Assembly: GCF_004361695.1 (NCBI RefSeq)
Contig: NZ_SNVW01000014.1
Location: forward strand, 1 to 64,000
Direction: 5' to 3'
Origin: Curtobacterium flaccumfaciens
Lineage (GTDB): Bacteria > Actinomycetota > Actinomycetes > Actinomycetales > Microbacteriaceae
Length of the DNA stretch: 64,000 bases
The notes below the pieces were generated by a model, which was not told the DNA's origin, made no database searches, and saw only the letters and a program-made list of their open reading frames with translations. Position 1 is the first letter of the stretch. The number at the start of each line of letters is the position of its first letter. Below are positions 1-7,845 of the stretch, one piece after another. The position numbers and the translations under genes are program-made.

Positions 1-821
1 TCGGAGTTCGCCGTGGGGTCACCCCACTTCCAGCCGCCCTTGCGCCCAGAGACGCCGATCGGGTTGTCGGAGAACGCCTTGCTCTTCCACAACCAATCGC
101 CGCCGGAGTACTTGCCCTCCTCGAGCAGGTTCCCGTCGTTGGCGTAGAGGAACGAGGTCCAGCTGCCCCAGAGGCGCACCACCCAGTCGAACGCGTACGT
201 GCCACCTCCCACCTTCGCGAGCCCCTCGGCCGAGGAGTGGAAGTCGTCCATCGACCACTTGCTCGTCGGGCGGGACAGGCCCGCCTTGTCGAACAGGGCG
301 GTCGAGTAGAACATGCTGCCCGCGTTGAAGCTGTCGGGCAGCATGTAGAGGTGCCCCTGGTACATCGTCGACTCGAGCAGCACCGGGTGCGCTCCGGTGA
401 AGTACGTGTGCAGGTCCGACAGGTTCTTCGTGACGTAGTCGTCGAGCGGGGTGAGGAGGTTCTTCGACGCCAGCAGCTGCTGCCCCTCGGTCGCGACACT
501 GACGATGTCCGGCACGTCGCCCGAGGCGATCTGCGTGAGCACCTTCGCGAGGAAGTCGTTCCAGTCCGTGCCATTGATCGCGGTGACCTGCAGGCTCGCC
601 TTCTTGTCCAGCTGCTTGATCTTCGGCTCGATGGCCTTCTGCAGGGCAGTGGCTGCGCTCTGCTCACCGAAGTAGAGCATCTTCACCGTGCCGGAGCCGC
701 TGCCCCCGCCCCCGGTGGTGGAGCACGCTGCCAGCGATCCGATGCCGGCCAGGGCGAGCCCGGCCCCACCGAACTTGAACAGCGTGCGCCGGTCGATCGG
801 GGTGCTGAATCCGTTCGCCAT
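1..821 (-). CDS. ABC transporter sugar-binding lipoprotein, C-terminus cut by window edge
   Basis: This is an extracellular solute-binding protein (SBP family 1 type) that would hand a carbohydrate to an ABC importer. The first 273 codons are visible and the rest runs off the left edge. The start is ATG at 821 with an AGAGGAG ribosome site just upstream. Residues 11-12 are a twin arginine before a hydrophobic stretch, and LAAC at 30-33 is a lipobox, so export (possibly by Tat) and lipid anchoring at Cys33 are likely. The body has typical features of the family, such as a LTQIASGDVPDIV-like segment and a W-rich ligand region. It is divergent from the LacI regulator, with two operators between them, and next to a GH32-like enzyme, so a fructan- or sucrose-like substrate is an inference. 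The permease genes would lie outside the window. Confidence 0.9.
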   Translation of the reverse strand, partial: MANGFSTPIDRRTLFKFGGAGLALAGIGSLAACSTTGGGGSGSGTVKMLYFGEQSAATALQKAIEPKIKQLDKKASLQVTAINGTDWNDFLAKVLTQIASGDVPDIVSVATEGQQLLASKNLLTPLDDYVTKNLSDLHTYFTGAHPVLLESTMYQGHLYMLPDSFNAGSMFYSTALFDKAGLSRPTSKWSMDDFHSSAEGLAKVGGGTYAFDWVVRLWGSWTSFLYANDGNLLEEGKYSGGDWLWKSKAFSDNPIGVSGRKGGWKWGDPTANS

Positions 822-864
822 GGGTCGCTCCTCTCTGAGCGATCGTGGTCCCGCGATGTGGAAC

Positions 865-877
865 CAATACGTATTTG
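865..877. promoter_or_regulatory. LacI-family operator copy 1
   Basis: CAATACGTATTTG, with the palindromic core AATACGTATT. It sits 44 bp upstream of the substrate-binding protein start and is repeated identically 46 bp away. A central CG inside a short palindrome fits LacI-family operators. That the LacI protein at 957 binds it is an inference from position. Confidence 0.8.
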
Positions 878-910
878 CAGGGCGAGCGTACACACGGGTC
901 CGGCGGGACG

Positions 911-923
911 CAATACGTATTTG
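911..923. promoter_or_regulatory. LacI-family operator copy 2
   Basis: A second exact copy of CAATACGTATTTG, 34 bp before the lacI-type start codon. The 46 bp centre spacing is about 4.4 helical turns. Both divergent promoters must overlap these sites, which suggests the regulator controls the transporter gene and itself. Confidence 0.8.
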
Positions 924-956
924 TTCTGGCATGATGAGAGCGGAGAAGGAGGGTCG

Positions 957-2009
957 ATGGCGAGCCGCAAGCGGACAGAGCAGCCACAGCGCGTCACCAT
1001 GAAGGACGTCGCGCGCCACGCTGGGGTGTCGCAACCGACGGTGTCGTTCGTGCTGAACGACCGCCGCGACGTGTCCATCGCAGCCGAGACGCGCACCCGC
1101 GTCCTCGAGGCGGCGAGGGAACTGAACTTCCAGCCGAACCGTGCAGCACAGTCGTTGCGGTCGAACCGGTCCTACACGGTCGGTGTGATCGCCGACCGGC
1201 TCGTCTCGCAGCCATACGCCGGCCACATCGTGCTCGGCGTGCAGCAGGCCGTCCAGGAAGCCGGGTACGTCTGCTTCGTGGTCGAGACCGCGCAGACCAC
1301 CGACGGCGGCAAGGCCGCCGTCGAGAACCTCGTGCAGCAGGGCGTGGCCGGCCTGGTGTACGCAGCACCCGGACCCGAGTACGTCACGCCGATCGACGGG
1401 CTCGACACCGTCCCGACGGTGTTCGTCAACTGCTTCCCGCCCGGTGACACCCCGGCGGTGACCGTGCTCGCGGACGAGTACCAGGGCGGCTACGACGTCG
1501 CCGCCGCCGTCTTCGCAGCCGGCCACACCACCGTCGCCTTCCTCGGCGGCCCTGAGGACGACTACGCGTGCCAAGAACGAAAGCGCGGACTCGAGCGCGC
1601 CGCCGCCGACGCGGGCATCCCGTCGACACAGATCAGCATCACGTTCGGCACCTTCCAGGTGGGATCCGGCTATGACCTCGCGGTCGAGGCCCTCGACGAC
1701 GTGGCCACCCGTCCGACGGCGATCATCTGCGGCAACGACCGCATGGCAGTCGGCGCGTTGATGGCGGCGCAGTCGATGGGGATGCGCTGCCCGGAGGACA
1801 TCAGCATCGTCGGCTTCGACGACCAGCCCGACCTCGCCGACCAGATGCACCCGCCGCTGACCACCGTCGCCCTGCCGCACCAGCAGATGGGTTTCGAAGC
1901 CGGGACGCTGCTGCTCGCCGAAGCGGAAGAGCCCGGCCGGCACCTCGTGCCCTGCGAGTACGTCTCCCGCAGCTCGCTCGCGGCACCACGACCCAAGGAC
2001 CCCCAGTGA
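957..2009 (+). CDS. LacI-family transcriptional regulator
   Basis: A 350-aa sugar-responsive repressor. The helix-turn-helix is at about residues 15-35 (MKDVARHAGVSQPTVSFVLN), followed by the hinge (NRAAQSLRSN) and a periplasmic-binding-protein-like effector domain that ends near FDDQPDLADQMHPPLTTV, typical of the family. I chose ATG at 957 because AAGGAGGG lies 4-10 bp upstream and the conserved N-terminus begins there; the same frame stays open far upstream, but that part is a shadow of the opposite strand. The gene overlaps the GH32-like gene by 4 bp (GTGA), so the two are co-transcribed. It likely represses its own operon and the divergent transporter through the operators at 865-877 and 911-923. 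The effector is unknown. Confidence 0.93.
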   Translation: MASRKRTEQPQRVTMKDVARHAGVSQPTVSFVLNDRRDVSIAAETRTRVLEAARELNFQPNRAAQSLRSNRSYTVGVIADRLVSQPYAGHIVLGVQQAVQEAGYVCFVVETAQTTDGGKAAVENLVQQGVAGLVYAAPGPEYVTPIDGLDTVPTVFVNCFPPGDTPAVTVLADEYQGGYDVAAAVFAAGHTTVAFLGGPEDDYACQERKRGLERAAADAGIPSTQISITFGTFQVGSGYDLAVEALDDVATRPTAIICGNDRMAVGALMAAQSMGMRCPEDISIVGFDDQPDLADQMHPPLTTVALPHQQMGFEAGTLLLAEAEEPGRHLVPCEYVSRSSLAAPRPKDPQ

Positions 2010-3478
2010 CCCTCGCGCCCAGCACCCACTTCCAGCCACCACTCGGCTTCGTCGGCGACGTCATCCCGTTCGAACAGGACGGAACAGCGTGGCTGTTCTA
2101 CCTCCTCGACGAACGGCCGGACGCGCCGCCGCTCGAACGACCGACCGGGATGCCCTGGGCGGCCGTCACCACGACCGACTTCGTGACCTTCGACAACAAG
2201 GGCGTCGTACTGCCCTCCGGCGGGCCCGACGCGAGCGACTTCGACTGCTACACCGGCAGCATCGTCCGTGATGACGCGGGAACGCTGCACTTGTTCTACA
2301 CGGGGCACAATCCCCGCATCACGACCGGACCCGATGGCGGCGGCAAGGACGCTCAGGTCATCGCGCACGCGACGTCCTCCGGTGATCTGACCGACTGGGT
2401 CAAGCACCCCGACTGGGACTTCCCCGCACTCGCTGGCTACTCCCCCGAAGACTGGCGAGACCCTTTCGTCTTCCGTCCCAATGCCGACCGGCCCTGGCAG
2501 ATGCTCCTCGCCACGCGGCGACCAGACGAGCCGTATCGGCGTTCCGGCGTCGTGGCACGGCTCGAGTCCGATGACCTCGTCACCTGGCGGGATGCCGAGC
2601 CCATCTGGGAACCGCACCGCTTCATCACGCAGGAGTGCCCTGACGTATTCCAGTGGGGTGAGTGGTGGTACCTGGTGTACTCGGAGTTCTCCGACGCGTT
2701 CTGCACCCGCTACCGCATCGCGACGTCACCGGACGGCCCATGGTTTGCGCCCGCTGATGACACCGTCGACGGCCGCGCCTTCTACGCCGCGAAGACCGTC
2801 GCGCTCGGGGACGAGCGGTACTTCGTCGGCTGGATCGCGTCGAAGGAGGACCAGCGCGACGGTGCCCCGTGGCAGTGGGCCGGCACGATGGCGACGCTGC
2901 AGGCACACCAGCGCGCTGACGGGTCGTTGCGGTTCGACCTCCCCGAGGGGGTGAAGGCCGTGTACACCGACGAGGTCGACGTCACGTCGCACCTCGAACC
3001 GGTCAACGGTGCACCGGCAGTGGTCGGAACCGGAGCCGCGACCCGGTACGCGGCATGGGTCGGGCCACAGCTCCCGGCGGAAGCGCTGGTGACCGTCGAC
3101 CTCACGATCGAAGCCGACTCCAGGTCACTCGGGCTGCTCCTGCGCGCCAGCGACGACGCCGAGGAAGGCTACGCACTCCGCCTCGAGCCCGACCGGAACC
3201 GGCTCGTGCTGGACCGATGGCCTCGCGGCAGCACCGGAAGCGAGCAGTGGCAGGTCCTCGGGGACGTGCCGCACGCCGTCGAGCTCGAGCGCCCGGTGGA
3301 CCTGACGCCCGGCGAGCACCACATCGAGGTGCACCTCGACGGGGACATCTGCGTCGCCGTCGTCGACGGCGCCGTCGCGCTGAGCACCCGGCTCTACGAC
3401 CGACCCACCGGGCGAGTGGGCGTGTTCGCGCAGGACGGTGCGTTCACGCTCGAGCGGCTGACGATCCGCACCCGCTGA
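2006..3478 (+). CDS. Glycoside hydrolase family 32-like protein (fructan/sucrose hydrolase type)
   Basis: A 490-aa enzyme of the beta-fructosidase clan. Motifs in order: GFVGDVIPF near residue 18, where the family's nucleophile motif (usually WMNDPNG) should be; RDP at 151-153 (transition-state stabiliser Asp152); and ECP at 210-212 (acid/base Glu210). A five-bladed propeller is followed from about 330 by a beta-sandwich module (LLLRASDDAEEGYALRL, ALSTRLY). The GTG start at 2006 overlaps the regulator's stop codon and has AAGGA upstream. There is no signal peptide, so it probably acts in the cytoplasm on imported oligosaccharides. The first motif departs from textbook GH32, so the exact linkage and substrate are uncertain; a GH43/GH68-like specificity cannot be excluded. 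Confidence 0.82.
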   Translation: MTLAPSTHFQPPLGFVGDVIPFEQDGTAWLFYLLDERPDAPPLERPTGMPWAAVTTTDFVTFDNKGVVLPSGGPDASDFDCYTGSIVRDDAGTLHLFYTGHNPRITTGPDGGGKDAQVIAHATSSGDLTDWVKHPDWDFPALAGYSPEDWRDPFVFRPNADRPWQMLLATRRPDEPYRRSGVVARLESDDLVTWRDAEPIWEPHRFITQECPDVFQWGEWWYLVYSEFSDAFCTRYRIATSPDGPWFAPADDTVDGRAFYAAKTVALGDERYFVGWIASKEDQRDGAPWQWAGTMATLQAHQRADGSLRFDLPEGVKAVYTDEVDVTSHLEPVNGAPAVVGTGAATRYAAWVGPQLPAEALVTVDLTIEADSRSLGLLLRASDDAEEGYALRLEPDRNRLVLDRWPRGSTGSEQWQVLGDVPHAVELERPVDLTPGEHHIEVHLDGDICVAVVDGAVALSTRLYDRPTGRVGVFAQDGAFTLERLTIRTR

Positions 3479-3515
3479 CACGCACGTCGCCGCTGCGCAC
3501 GCCCGCCGGCTCGGT

Positions 3516-3854
3516 TCAGCGGGCCCGGAGGCCGAGCGCTGCGTTCTCGACGTCGTCGGCGAGGGGGTCCGCGTCGTGCACCCACCCCGGGACGTCGGCG
3601 CCCGCGTCTTCGGCTCTCCCCGTCGGCCACGGCCGCGGCCGCATGCCGGCGATCCCGAGGTCGCGGAGGTCGTCGTGGTTCCACCCGTGTTCGAGGAGTT
3701 CCGTGGCCGCGACGGCCAGGGTGCCGTACCGGGTGGGTGCCCCGTCGAAACCAGCGAGGTGGTCATTGAGCCGCAAGCAGGCGATGGCGAACCGCTCCAG
3801 CGCGCGTCGCTCCCGGAAGCGGCTGACCCGCCGCAGGAGGCTCACGGAACGCAC
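3516..3854 (-). CDS. Hypothetical protein, 112 aa
   Basis: I do not recognise a family. The N-terminus is very basic (MRSVSLLRRVSRFRERRALE) and the body contains LNDHLAGFDG, ATELLEHGWNHDDLRDLGI and several tryptophans, which read as a folded helical domain rather than random sequence. There is no signal peptide or membrane segment. It converges with the GH32-like gene, 37 bp from that stop. The start is the first ATG of the frame and its ribosome site is weak. Confidence 0.5.
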   Translation of the reverse strand: MRSVSLLRRVSRFRERRALERFAIACLRLNDHLAGFDGAPTRYGTLAVAATELLEHGWNHDDLRDLGIAGMRPRPWPTGRAEDAGADVPGWVHDADPLADDVENAALGLRAR

Positions 3855-3979
3855 CGGCAGGCGTCCGCTTGCACCGGCGTCGCGCCGTGCGGCTGCCCCT
3901 CGATCATCTGCTCCCCCACGCGTGGCATCGTCTCATGGCTGGTCGGTCCCCGCCGTTCGCGTTCGAGCCGAGACGGCGG

Positions 3980-4219
3980 TCAATCGAGTGCGAGTTGTTC
4001 GAGAACGTGCAGCAGTGTTGCTTGTTCGATGCCGCCCGCGCGCTGCAGGAGGTGTTTGCGGACCGCGGCCGCGTGGATCGGTCGGGCCACGCGAACGAGG
4101 TTCGCCCCGTCGTCGGTGACCTGGACGAGGACACCACCGTCGACCGTGCTGCGACTGACGAGTCCACGGGTCTCCATGGCCGCCTCAGCGAGACGGCACC
4201 GCCGCCTGATGGTGCTCGG
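3980..4219 (-). pseudogene. Remnant of a MarR-family regulator (C-terminal part only)
   Basis: The frame reads PSTIRRRCRLAEAAMETRGL followed by VSRSTVDGGVLVQVTDDG and ARPIHAAAVRKHLLQR. This matches the recognition helix, wing (usually D-x-R-G-V-L-V-x-V-T-x-x-G) and dimerisation helix of MarR proteins. An in-frame TAG lies immediately upstream at 4220-4222, and the N-terminal dimerisation helices and first DNA-binding helices are missing, so the gene is truncated. An internal ATG at 4177 could express a 65-aa fragment, but without the helix-turn-helix it would not bind DNA. Confidence 0.65.
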
Positions 4220-4246
4220 CTAGGGATCCGCTCATACGGTTGCTGA

Positions 4247-4873
4247 TCAGCCTCTCTGGCGATCGTCGTTCGCGGCACTCTCGGGCCAGCGGCCGCCCGT
4301 CAGTTCCGCCATGGGCACGTCCTGCCGGCTGCTGGAGCTCGGGTTCTTGCCCTCAGCGGTGAAGAGCGGCGGGTACAGCGAGATGCCGCGGTCGAGTACG
4401 AGGGTTGTGACGTCGTCACGCCATCCGTCCCAGCGGAAGGGCTTGTAGAACTGGTCGATCGAGTCGGAGAGCATCGCCGCAAGGAACTGGCTGTAAGTGA
4501 GCTCGAGGTCTTCCCACTCGAGGCTGTCCGGCGCGAAGTAGTGCACGCGTCCGTCTCCGGCACCGAACGCTCCACCGTCGAGGGCGAACACTCCGCCGAG
4601 GACGTCGAAGCCGACGATGCAGAACCCGGAAGGCACCATGTTGACCTCGACGACGGACGGGAGGTCCCCGCCGGCACCGCCGAGCAGGCGGAGCCAGCCG
4701 TGGTCGACAGAGACACCGCCGGTGTTCGCGACCATGGCACCGAGGTACGACCGCTCGGTGAGACCGAGGTTATTTCGATCCTCGGCCGACCCACCTCCCA
4801 GTACCTGTGCAGTGGGCGCTGTCTCGAGCATCTCCGCAAGTTCCGGCCAGGCGTCGTCGGCGGGGTGTGTCAT
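4247..4873 (-). CDS. DUF2625 family protein
   Basis: A 208-aa cytoplasmic protein that fits DUF2625 over its whole length. Landmarks are SYLGAMVANTGGVSVDHGWL near residues 42-61, DVLGGVFALDGGAFG, VHYFAPDSLEWEDLELTYSQF, the FYKPFRWDGW block, GISLYPPLF, and the closing segment that runs from KNPSSSSRQDVPMAEL. The family has no known function; members occur singly in many bacteria. It is monocistronic, with another minus-strand gene about 60 bp upstream. Confidence 0.85.
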   Translation of the reverse strand: MTHPADDAWPELAEMLETAPTAQVLGGGSAEDRNNLGLTERSYLGAMVANTGGVSVDHGWLRLLGGAGGDLPSVVEVNMVPSGFCIVGFDVLGGVFALDGGAFGAGDGRVHYFAPDSLEWEDLELTYSQFLAAMLSDSIDQFYKPFRWDGWRDDVTTLVLDRGISLYPPLFTAEGKNPSSSSRQDVPMAELTGGRWPESAANDDRQRG

Positions 4874-4933
4874 GGGTGAGATCGTCGCACGACCGCCTCG
4901 GATCGCCGGGCGGTCCGTCCGCGAGCCGGTCCG

Positions 4934-5176
4934 CTACCGGGCGCTCGAGTGGTCTGCGGGATGCCGAGGGAGCACGGCGGTGAGGACACCCCCGACCAGA
5001 AGGACCAGACCGAGGCCGGCGATGACGAACTCGCCGACGGCGTCCGGGGCGTCGAAGACGGCATGCTCATCGAACCAGGTCCCGAGGATCGCGCCGTCGA
5101 CGTAGTCGATGACCATGATGACCAGGCCCAGGAGAGCCGAAAACCAAGCCCACAACCGCTGCATGCATCCGAGCAT
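4934..5176 (-). CDS. Small two-helix membrane protein, 80 aa
   Basis: The reading is MLGCMQRLWAWFSALLGLVI... with two hydrophobic helices (about residues 8-30 and 48-67) separated by a polar loop (DEHAVFDAPDAVGEF). It ends with PRHPADHSSAR. The function is unknown. Two starts are possible, ATG at 5176 and ATG at 5164, and neither has a strong ribosome site; the longer frame reaching 5332 would run across the divergent acetyltransferase start and is less likely. Confidence 0.6.
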   Translation of the reverse strand: MLGCMQRLWAWFSALLGLVIMVIDYVDGAILGTWFDEHAVFDAPDAVGEFVIAGLGLVLLVGGVLTAVLPRHPADHSSAR

Positions 5177-5302
5177 GGCCGATCTGACCGCCACGCTGCT
5201 GAGAGCGCGTCGGCGGCCATCCAAAGCCGCGATGGAAGCAGCCTCGGCTCGCCTCGCTGGAGGATCGGCTTGCGGGAGGGAGGGCCGTGAGAGAGTCACC
5301 GC

Positions 5303-5884
5303 ATGACGTGGACCGGGGCCGCTGACGCACAACGCTATGGATCAACGCTGCTCGAAGGGGACCGGATTCGTTTCCGCGCGCTCGAAGAGGGAGATCTCCC
5401 CGACCTCGTCCGCTGGTGGCGCGACCCGGAGTGGGCAGTGCTCCAGCAGATCCTCGTGCGCCCGAGACCAGAAGAGCCGGTCGTCGAGATGTTCCGGAGT
5501 TGGAGCAAGAGCGAACGCAGCGGTGACGTGGGGTTCAGCGTCATCGACCGCACCTCAGGCAACCTCGTCGGCCACGTGACGCTCTTCGGCGCAACTCTCC
5601 CGGTCAGGGCTGCAACGCTGGCGGTCATGATCGGCAGCGAGCACGTCGGACACGGGTACGGGACCGACGCGGTCCGCCTGCTCACGAACTACGGATTCCG
5701 AGAGATGGGGCTGAACCGGATCGAGATCCAGGTGCACGCGTTCAACGAACGGGCACGAGCGGTGTACGGCAAGGTCGGCTACCAGGAGGAAGGAGTGCGC
5801 CGCCAAGCGACGTTCCACGACGGCCACTTCCATGACGAGGTGATCATGTCGGCACTTGTCCGCGACTGGCCAGCCGGGTCGTAG
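5303..5884 (+). CDS. GNAT family N-acetyltransferase (RimJ/RimL type)
   Basis: A 193-aa acetyl-CoA-dependent N-acetyltransferase. The RimL-like start (LLEGDRIRFRALEEGDLPDLVRW) is followed by the acetyl-CoA-binding segment HVGHGYGTDAVRLLTNYGF (about residues 115-133) and the signature NRIEIQVHAFNERARAVYGKVGY (about 140-162). The substrate could be a protein N-terminus or a small molecule. ATG at 5303 is preceded by a GAGAGAG stretch. It is divergent from the small membrane protein. Confidence 0.9.
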   Translation: MTWTGAADAQRYGSTLLEGDRIRFRALEEGDLPDLVRWWRDPEWAVLQQILVRPRPEEPVVEMFRSWSKSERSGDVGFSVIDRTSGNLVGHVTLFGATLPVRAATLAVMIGSEHVGHGYGTDAVRLLTNYGFREMGLNRIEIQVHAFNERARAVYGKVGYQEEGVRRQATFHDGHFHDEVIMSALVRDWPAGS

Positions 5885-6049
5885 CGTCCCCTCCGTCACC
5901 GGAGCGGGCTCTGCCCGCCGCGCGCGTCCCTTGATCGATCAGGTGACGGACTCACCACCAGCAAGAGTTGGAGGTCGGACGAGCCGGATTGCGGCGGTCA
6001 TCCGACAACCACGACCGGCGTCTTGTCCTGCACCGGCGACTTCGGTGAG

Positions 6050-6577
6050 TCAACGTCGAAACGCGCCGCCGTCGTCGCTCTGCTCTCGGCCGCGCATCAC
6101 CCACCCCTGCAGAAGTGGAAGGCCCACCGCCACGGCCAGTCCGAACACGTACACGAAGATCGTGGAGCGGGCGTCGTGGTTCTGTGAGTAGTTCGACCAC
6201 CGAATGCCCAACACGACCTGTACCAACGGGCCCAGGGCTGCGATGACTCCGCCCGGTAGGACGGTCAGCAACCACGCCTTGCGCCCTGTCCGTTCCTTCC
6301 CGACACCAATCGCGATCGCACCAGTCGTCGCGCCTATCGCAACCCCGCCCCAGAACCATGACGCCCCCGACATTCGCCAACCGTCGTGTGTCCACCACGC
6401 TTCGATCAAGGCGGTCGTGCGTTCCCATGCATCGGACGGCACGTATCGTCCCGGCACCGCCGGCAGCGGCCACCCAATGGTCGCAAGAACACCAGTGACA
6501 GCGGCCACCAGTCCGAGCAGCCATCGCAACAACCGGCGATGGTCGACCGGTTCAACGTCGAAGGACTCGATGCTCAC
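6050..6577 (-). CDS. Membrane protein of unknown function, about 175 aa
   Basis: About four hydrophobic helices are visible: LLRWLLGLVAAVTGVLATIG near residues 15-34, ASWFWGGVAIGATTGAIAIGV, WLLTVLPGGVIAALGPLVQVV, and FVYVFGLAVAVGLPLLQGWV. An external tryptophan-rich loop contains WERTTALIEAWWTHDGWRMS. I place the start at GTG 6577 because the next upstream frame portion overlaps the Nudix gene on the same strand. No family is recognised. It lies 28 bp downstream of the Nudix gene and may be co-transcribed with it. Confidence 0.62.
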   Translation of the reverse strand: MSIESFDVEPVDHRRLLRWLLGLVAAVTGVLATIGWPLPAVPGRYVPSDAWERTTALIEAWWTHDGWRMSGASWFWGGVAIGATTGAIAIGVGKERTGRKAWLLTVLPGGVIAALGPLVQVVLGIRWSNYSQNHDARSTIFVYVFGLAVAVGLPLLQGWVMRGREQSDDGGAFRR

Positions 6578-6605
6578 CGTCGCACAGACCCCGGAGTTCT
6601 GAAGC

Positions 6606-7073
6606 TCATGGTCGGAGCGTATCGGCCGCTCTGTCCCCGGGCTCGAGATGGCCACCTCGGTCGCTGATGCCCTTCCGGCGCGCCTCGAGGACCAGCTGCA
6701 CCGCTTGCCTCGCCGCTTCCGGCACCAACGGGATCCGAGCAAGCGAAGCCACTTCCACCCACCTCGGCTCGTACTGGTTCACTTCTGATCCTCGTTCGCT
6801 CTCTGGGCCACCGAGCACCAACGGCCCAGGCCGCACTTGGGCATCGAAGTAGGCCGCTGGAGCGGCGCTGTCCACTGGCACGTCGAGCAGATCGCCGATG
6901 CTCGCCTCAAGGCCAGTCTCCTCACGCACTTCGCGCCGACAAGCCTCACGGAGGCTCTCACCTTCCTCCACCCCACCACCCGGAAGCACCCAGTAGTTCC
7001 GACCGTCTTTCAATCGATCGATGACGAGCAGGCTCTCGCCTCGGATGACGACGGCCGCTGATCTGACGCGCAT
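6606..7073 (-). CDS. Nudix hydrolase
   Basis: A 155-aa pyrophosphohydrolase that cleaves nucleoside diphosphates linked to another group. The complete Nudix box is at residues 33-55 (GGVEEGESLREACRREVREETGL), fitting G-x5-E-x7-R-E-U-x-E-E-x-G-U with all metal-binding glutamates present. N-terminal strands AAVVIRGESLLVIDR and the YWVLPGGGVE substrate edge match small stand-alone members. The C-terminal tail (GISDRGGHLEPGDRAADTLRP) is poorly structured. The substrate cannot be told from sequence. Confidence 0.93.
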   Translation of the reverse strand: MRVRSAAVVIRGESLLVIDRLKDGRNYWVLPGGGVEEGESLREACRREVREETGLEASIGDLLDVPVDSAAPAAYFDAQVRPGPLVLGGPESERGSEVNQYEPRWVEVASLARIPLVPEAARQAVQLVLEARRKGISDRGGHLEPGDRAADTLRP

Positions 7074-7162
7074 CCGGCCAGCACACCACGAAACGCCTGG
7101 CCGTGTCCCACGCCCCGGCGTCGAGGTGTCCCGATTGACGAGCGGCTAGAGAGACGGTGTGT

Positions 7163-7801
7163 TCAGCGGGCGACGGTGAGTGCGAAGGGTACGAATCCGA
7201 TTGCGCCGAGGAGGCTGGGCACCATGAGTGCCATGGCTTCGGTTCCGCGGGCGGTGCTGATGCCGCCGAGGTCGAGGATCCAGTCGTCGTTCCACCCGAG
7301 ACCGTGCAGGACGGTCTGTACCAGCTGCTTCGCGGCGGGGTCGTCACCGGAGAGGAACGCGGTGGGTGGGGTCGTGAGCGAACCAGGGTTGCTCATGACG
7401 GAGAACAGCATCGTGTTCAAGCTCTTGACGACCTTCGTGTCGGGCAGCGCGTTCTGCAGGAGCTCGCCGAGGCTGACGTCGGGGTAGAGGAGCCCGCCGG
7501 GTAGACCGTCGGTGCTGCGGACCGTGGCGTTGGAGACGTCGAGGAGCACCTTGCCGGCGAGTGCGCCACGGTGGCCGACGAGCCGTTCCAGCGTCGTGTC
7601 GCCCGGGGTTGCGTTGATGATGAGGTCGCTGGTGCTGATGGCGGTCGCGGCGTCCGAAACGGGGACGTCGTGCTGGGCGGTGTCGGGGTCGCGGACGCCG
7701 AGCGTGACCTGGTGGCCGGCGGCCGCGAGTCCGATCGCGAGGGTGCTGCCGACCCGGCCTGAGCCGAGGACGGCGACGGAGATGCTGCTGGTGGTGGTCA
7801 T
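7163..7801 (-). CDS. NAD(P)-binding oxidoreductase, F420-dependent NADP reductase family
   Basis: A 212-aa Rossmann protein of the NADP oxidoreductase coenzyme-F420-dependent family. The glycine-rich GSGRVG is at 13-18 after a short beta strand. LIINATPGDTTLERL and GKVLLDVSNA follow, then the substrate region VKSLNTMLFSVMSNPG. ATG at 7801 is preceded by AGGAG. The long open frame to 8392 is antisense carry-over from the next gene. It lies 45 bp after the IMPase-like gene on the same strand, so they probably form an operon facing the LysR regulator. Whether it uses F420 or NADPH on a small metabolite is unknown. Confidence 0.85.
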   Translation of the reverse strand: MTTTSSISVAVLGSGRVGSTLAIGLAAAGHQVTLGVRDPDTAQHDVPVSDAATAISTSDLIINATPGDTTLERLVGHRGALAGKVLLDVSNATVRSTDGLPGGLLYPDVSLGELLQNALPDTKVVKSLNTMLFSVMSNPGSLTTPPTAFLSGDDPAAKQLVQTVLHGLGWNDDWILDLGGISTARGTEAMALMVPSLLGAIGFVPFALTVAR

Positions 7802-7845
7802 GGGGACTCCTGGAAGCGGAAGTGGTTCGGTGAGCGGGGGGGGCG

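Noticed and set aside
3055..4119. A 354-residue plus-strand frame after the GH32-like gene
   Set aside because: Overlaps the GH32-like gene in another frame and is Arg/Pro/Ala low-complexity.
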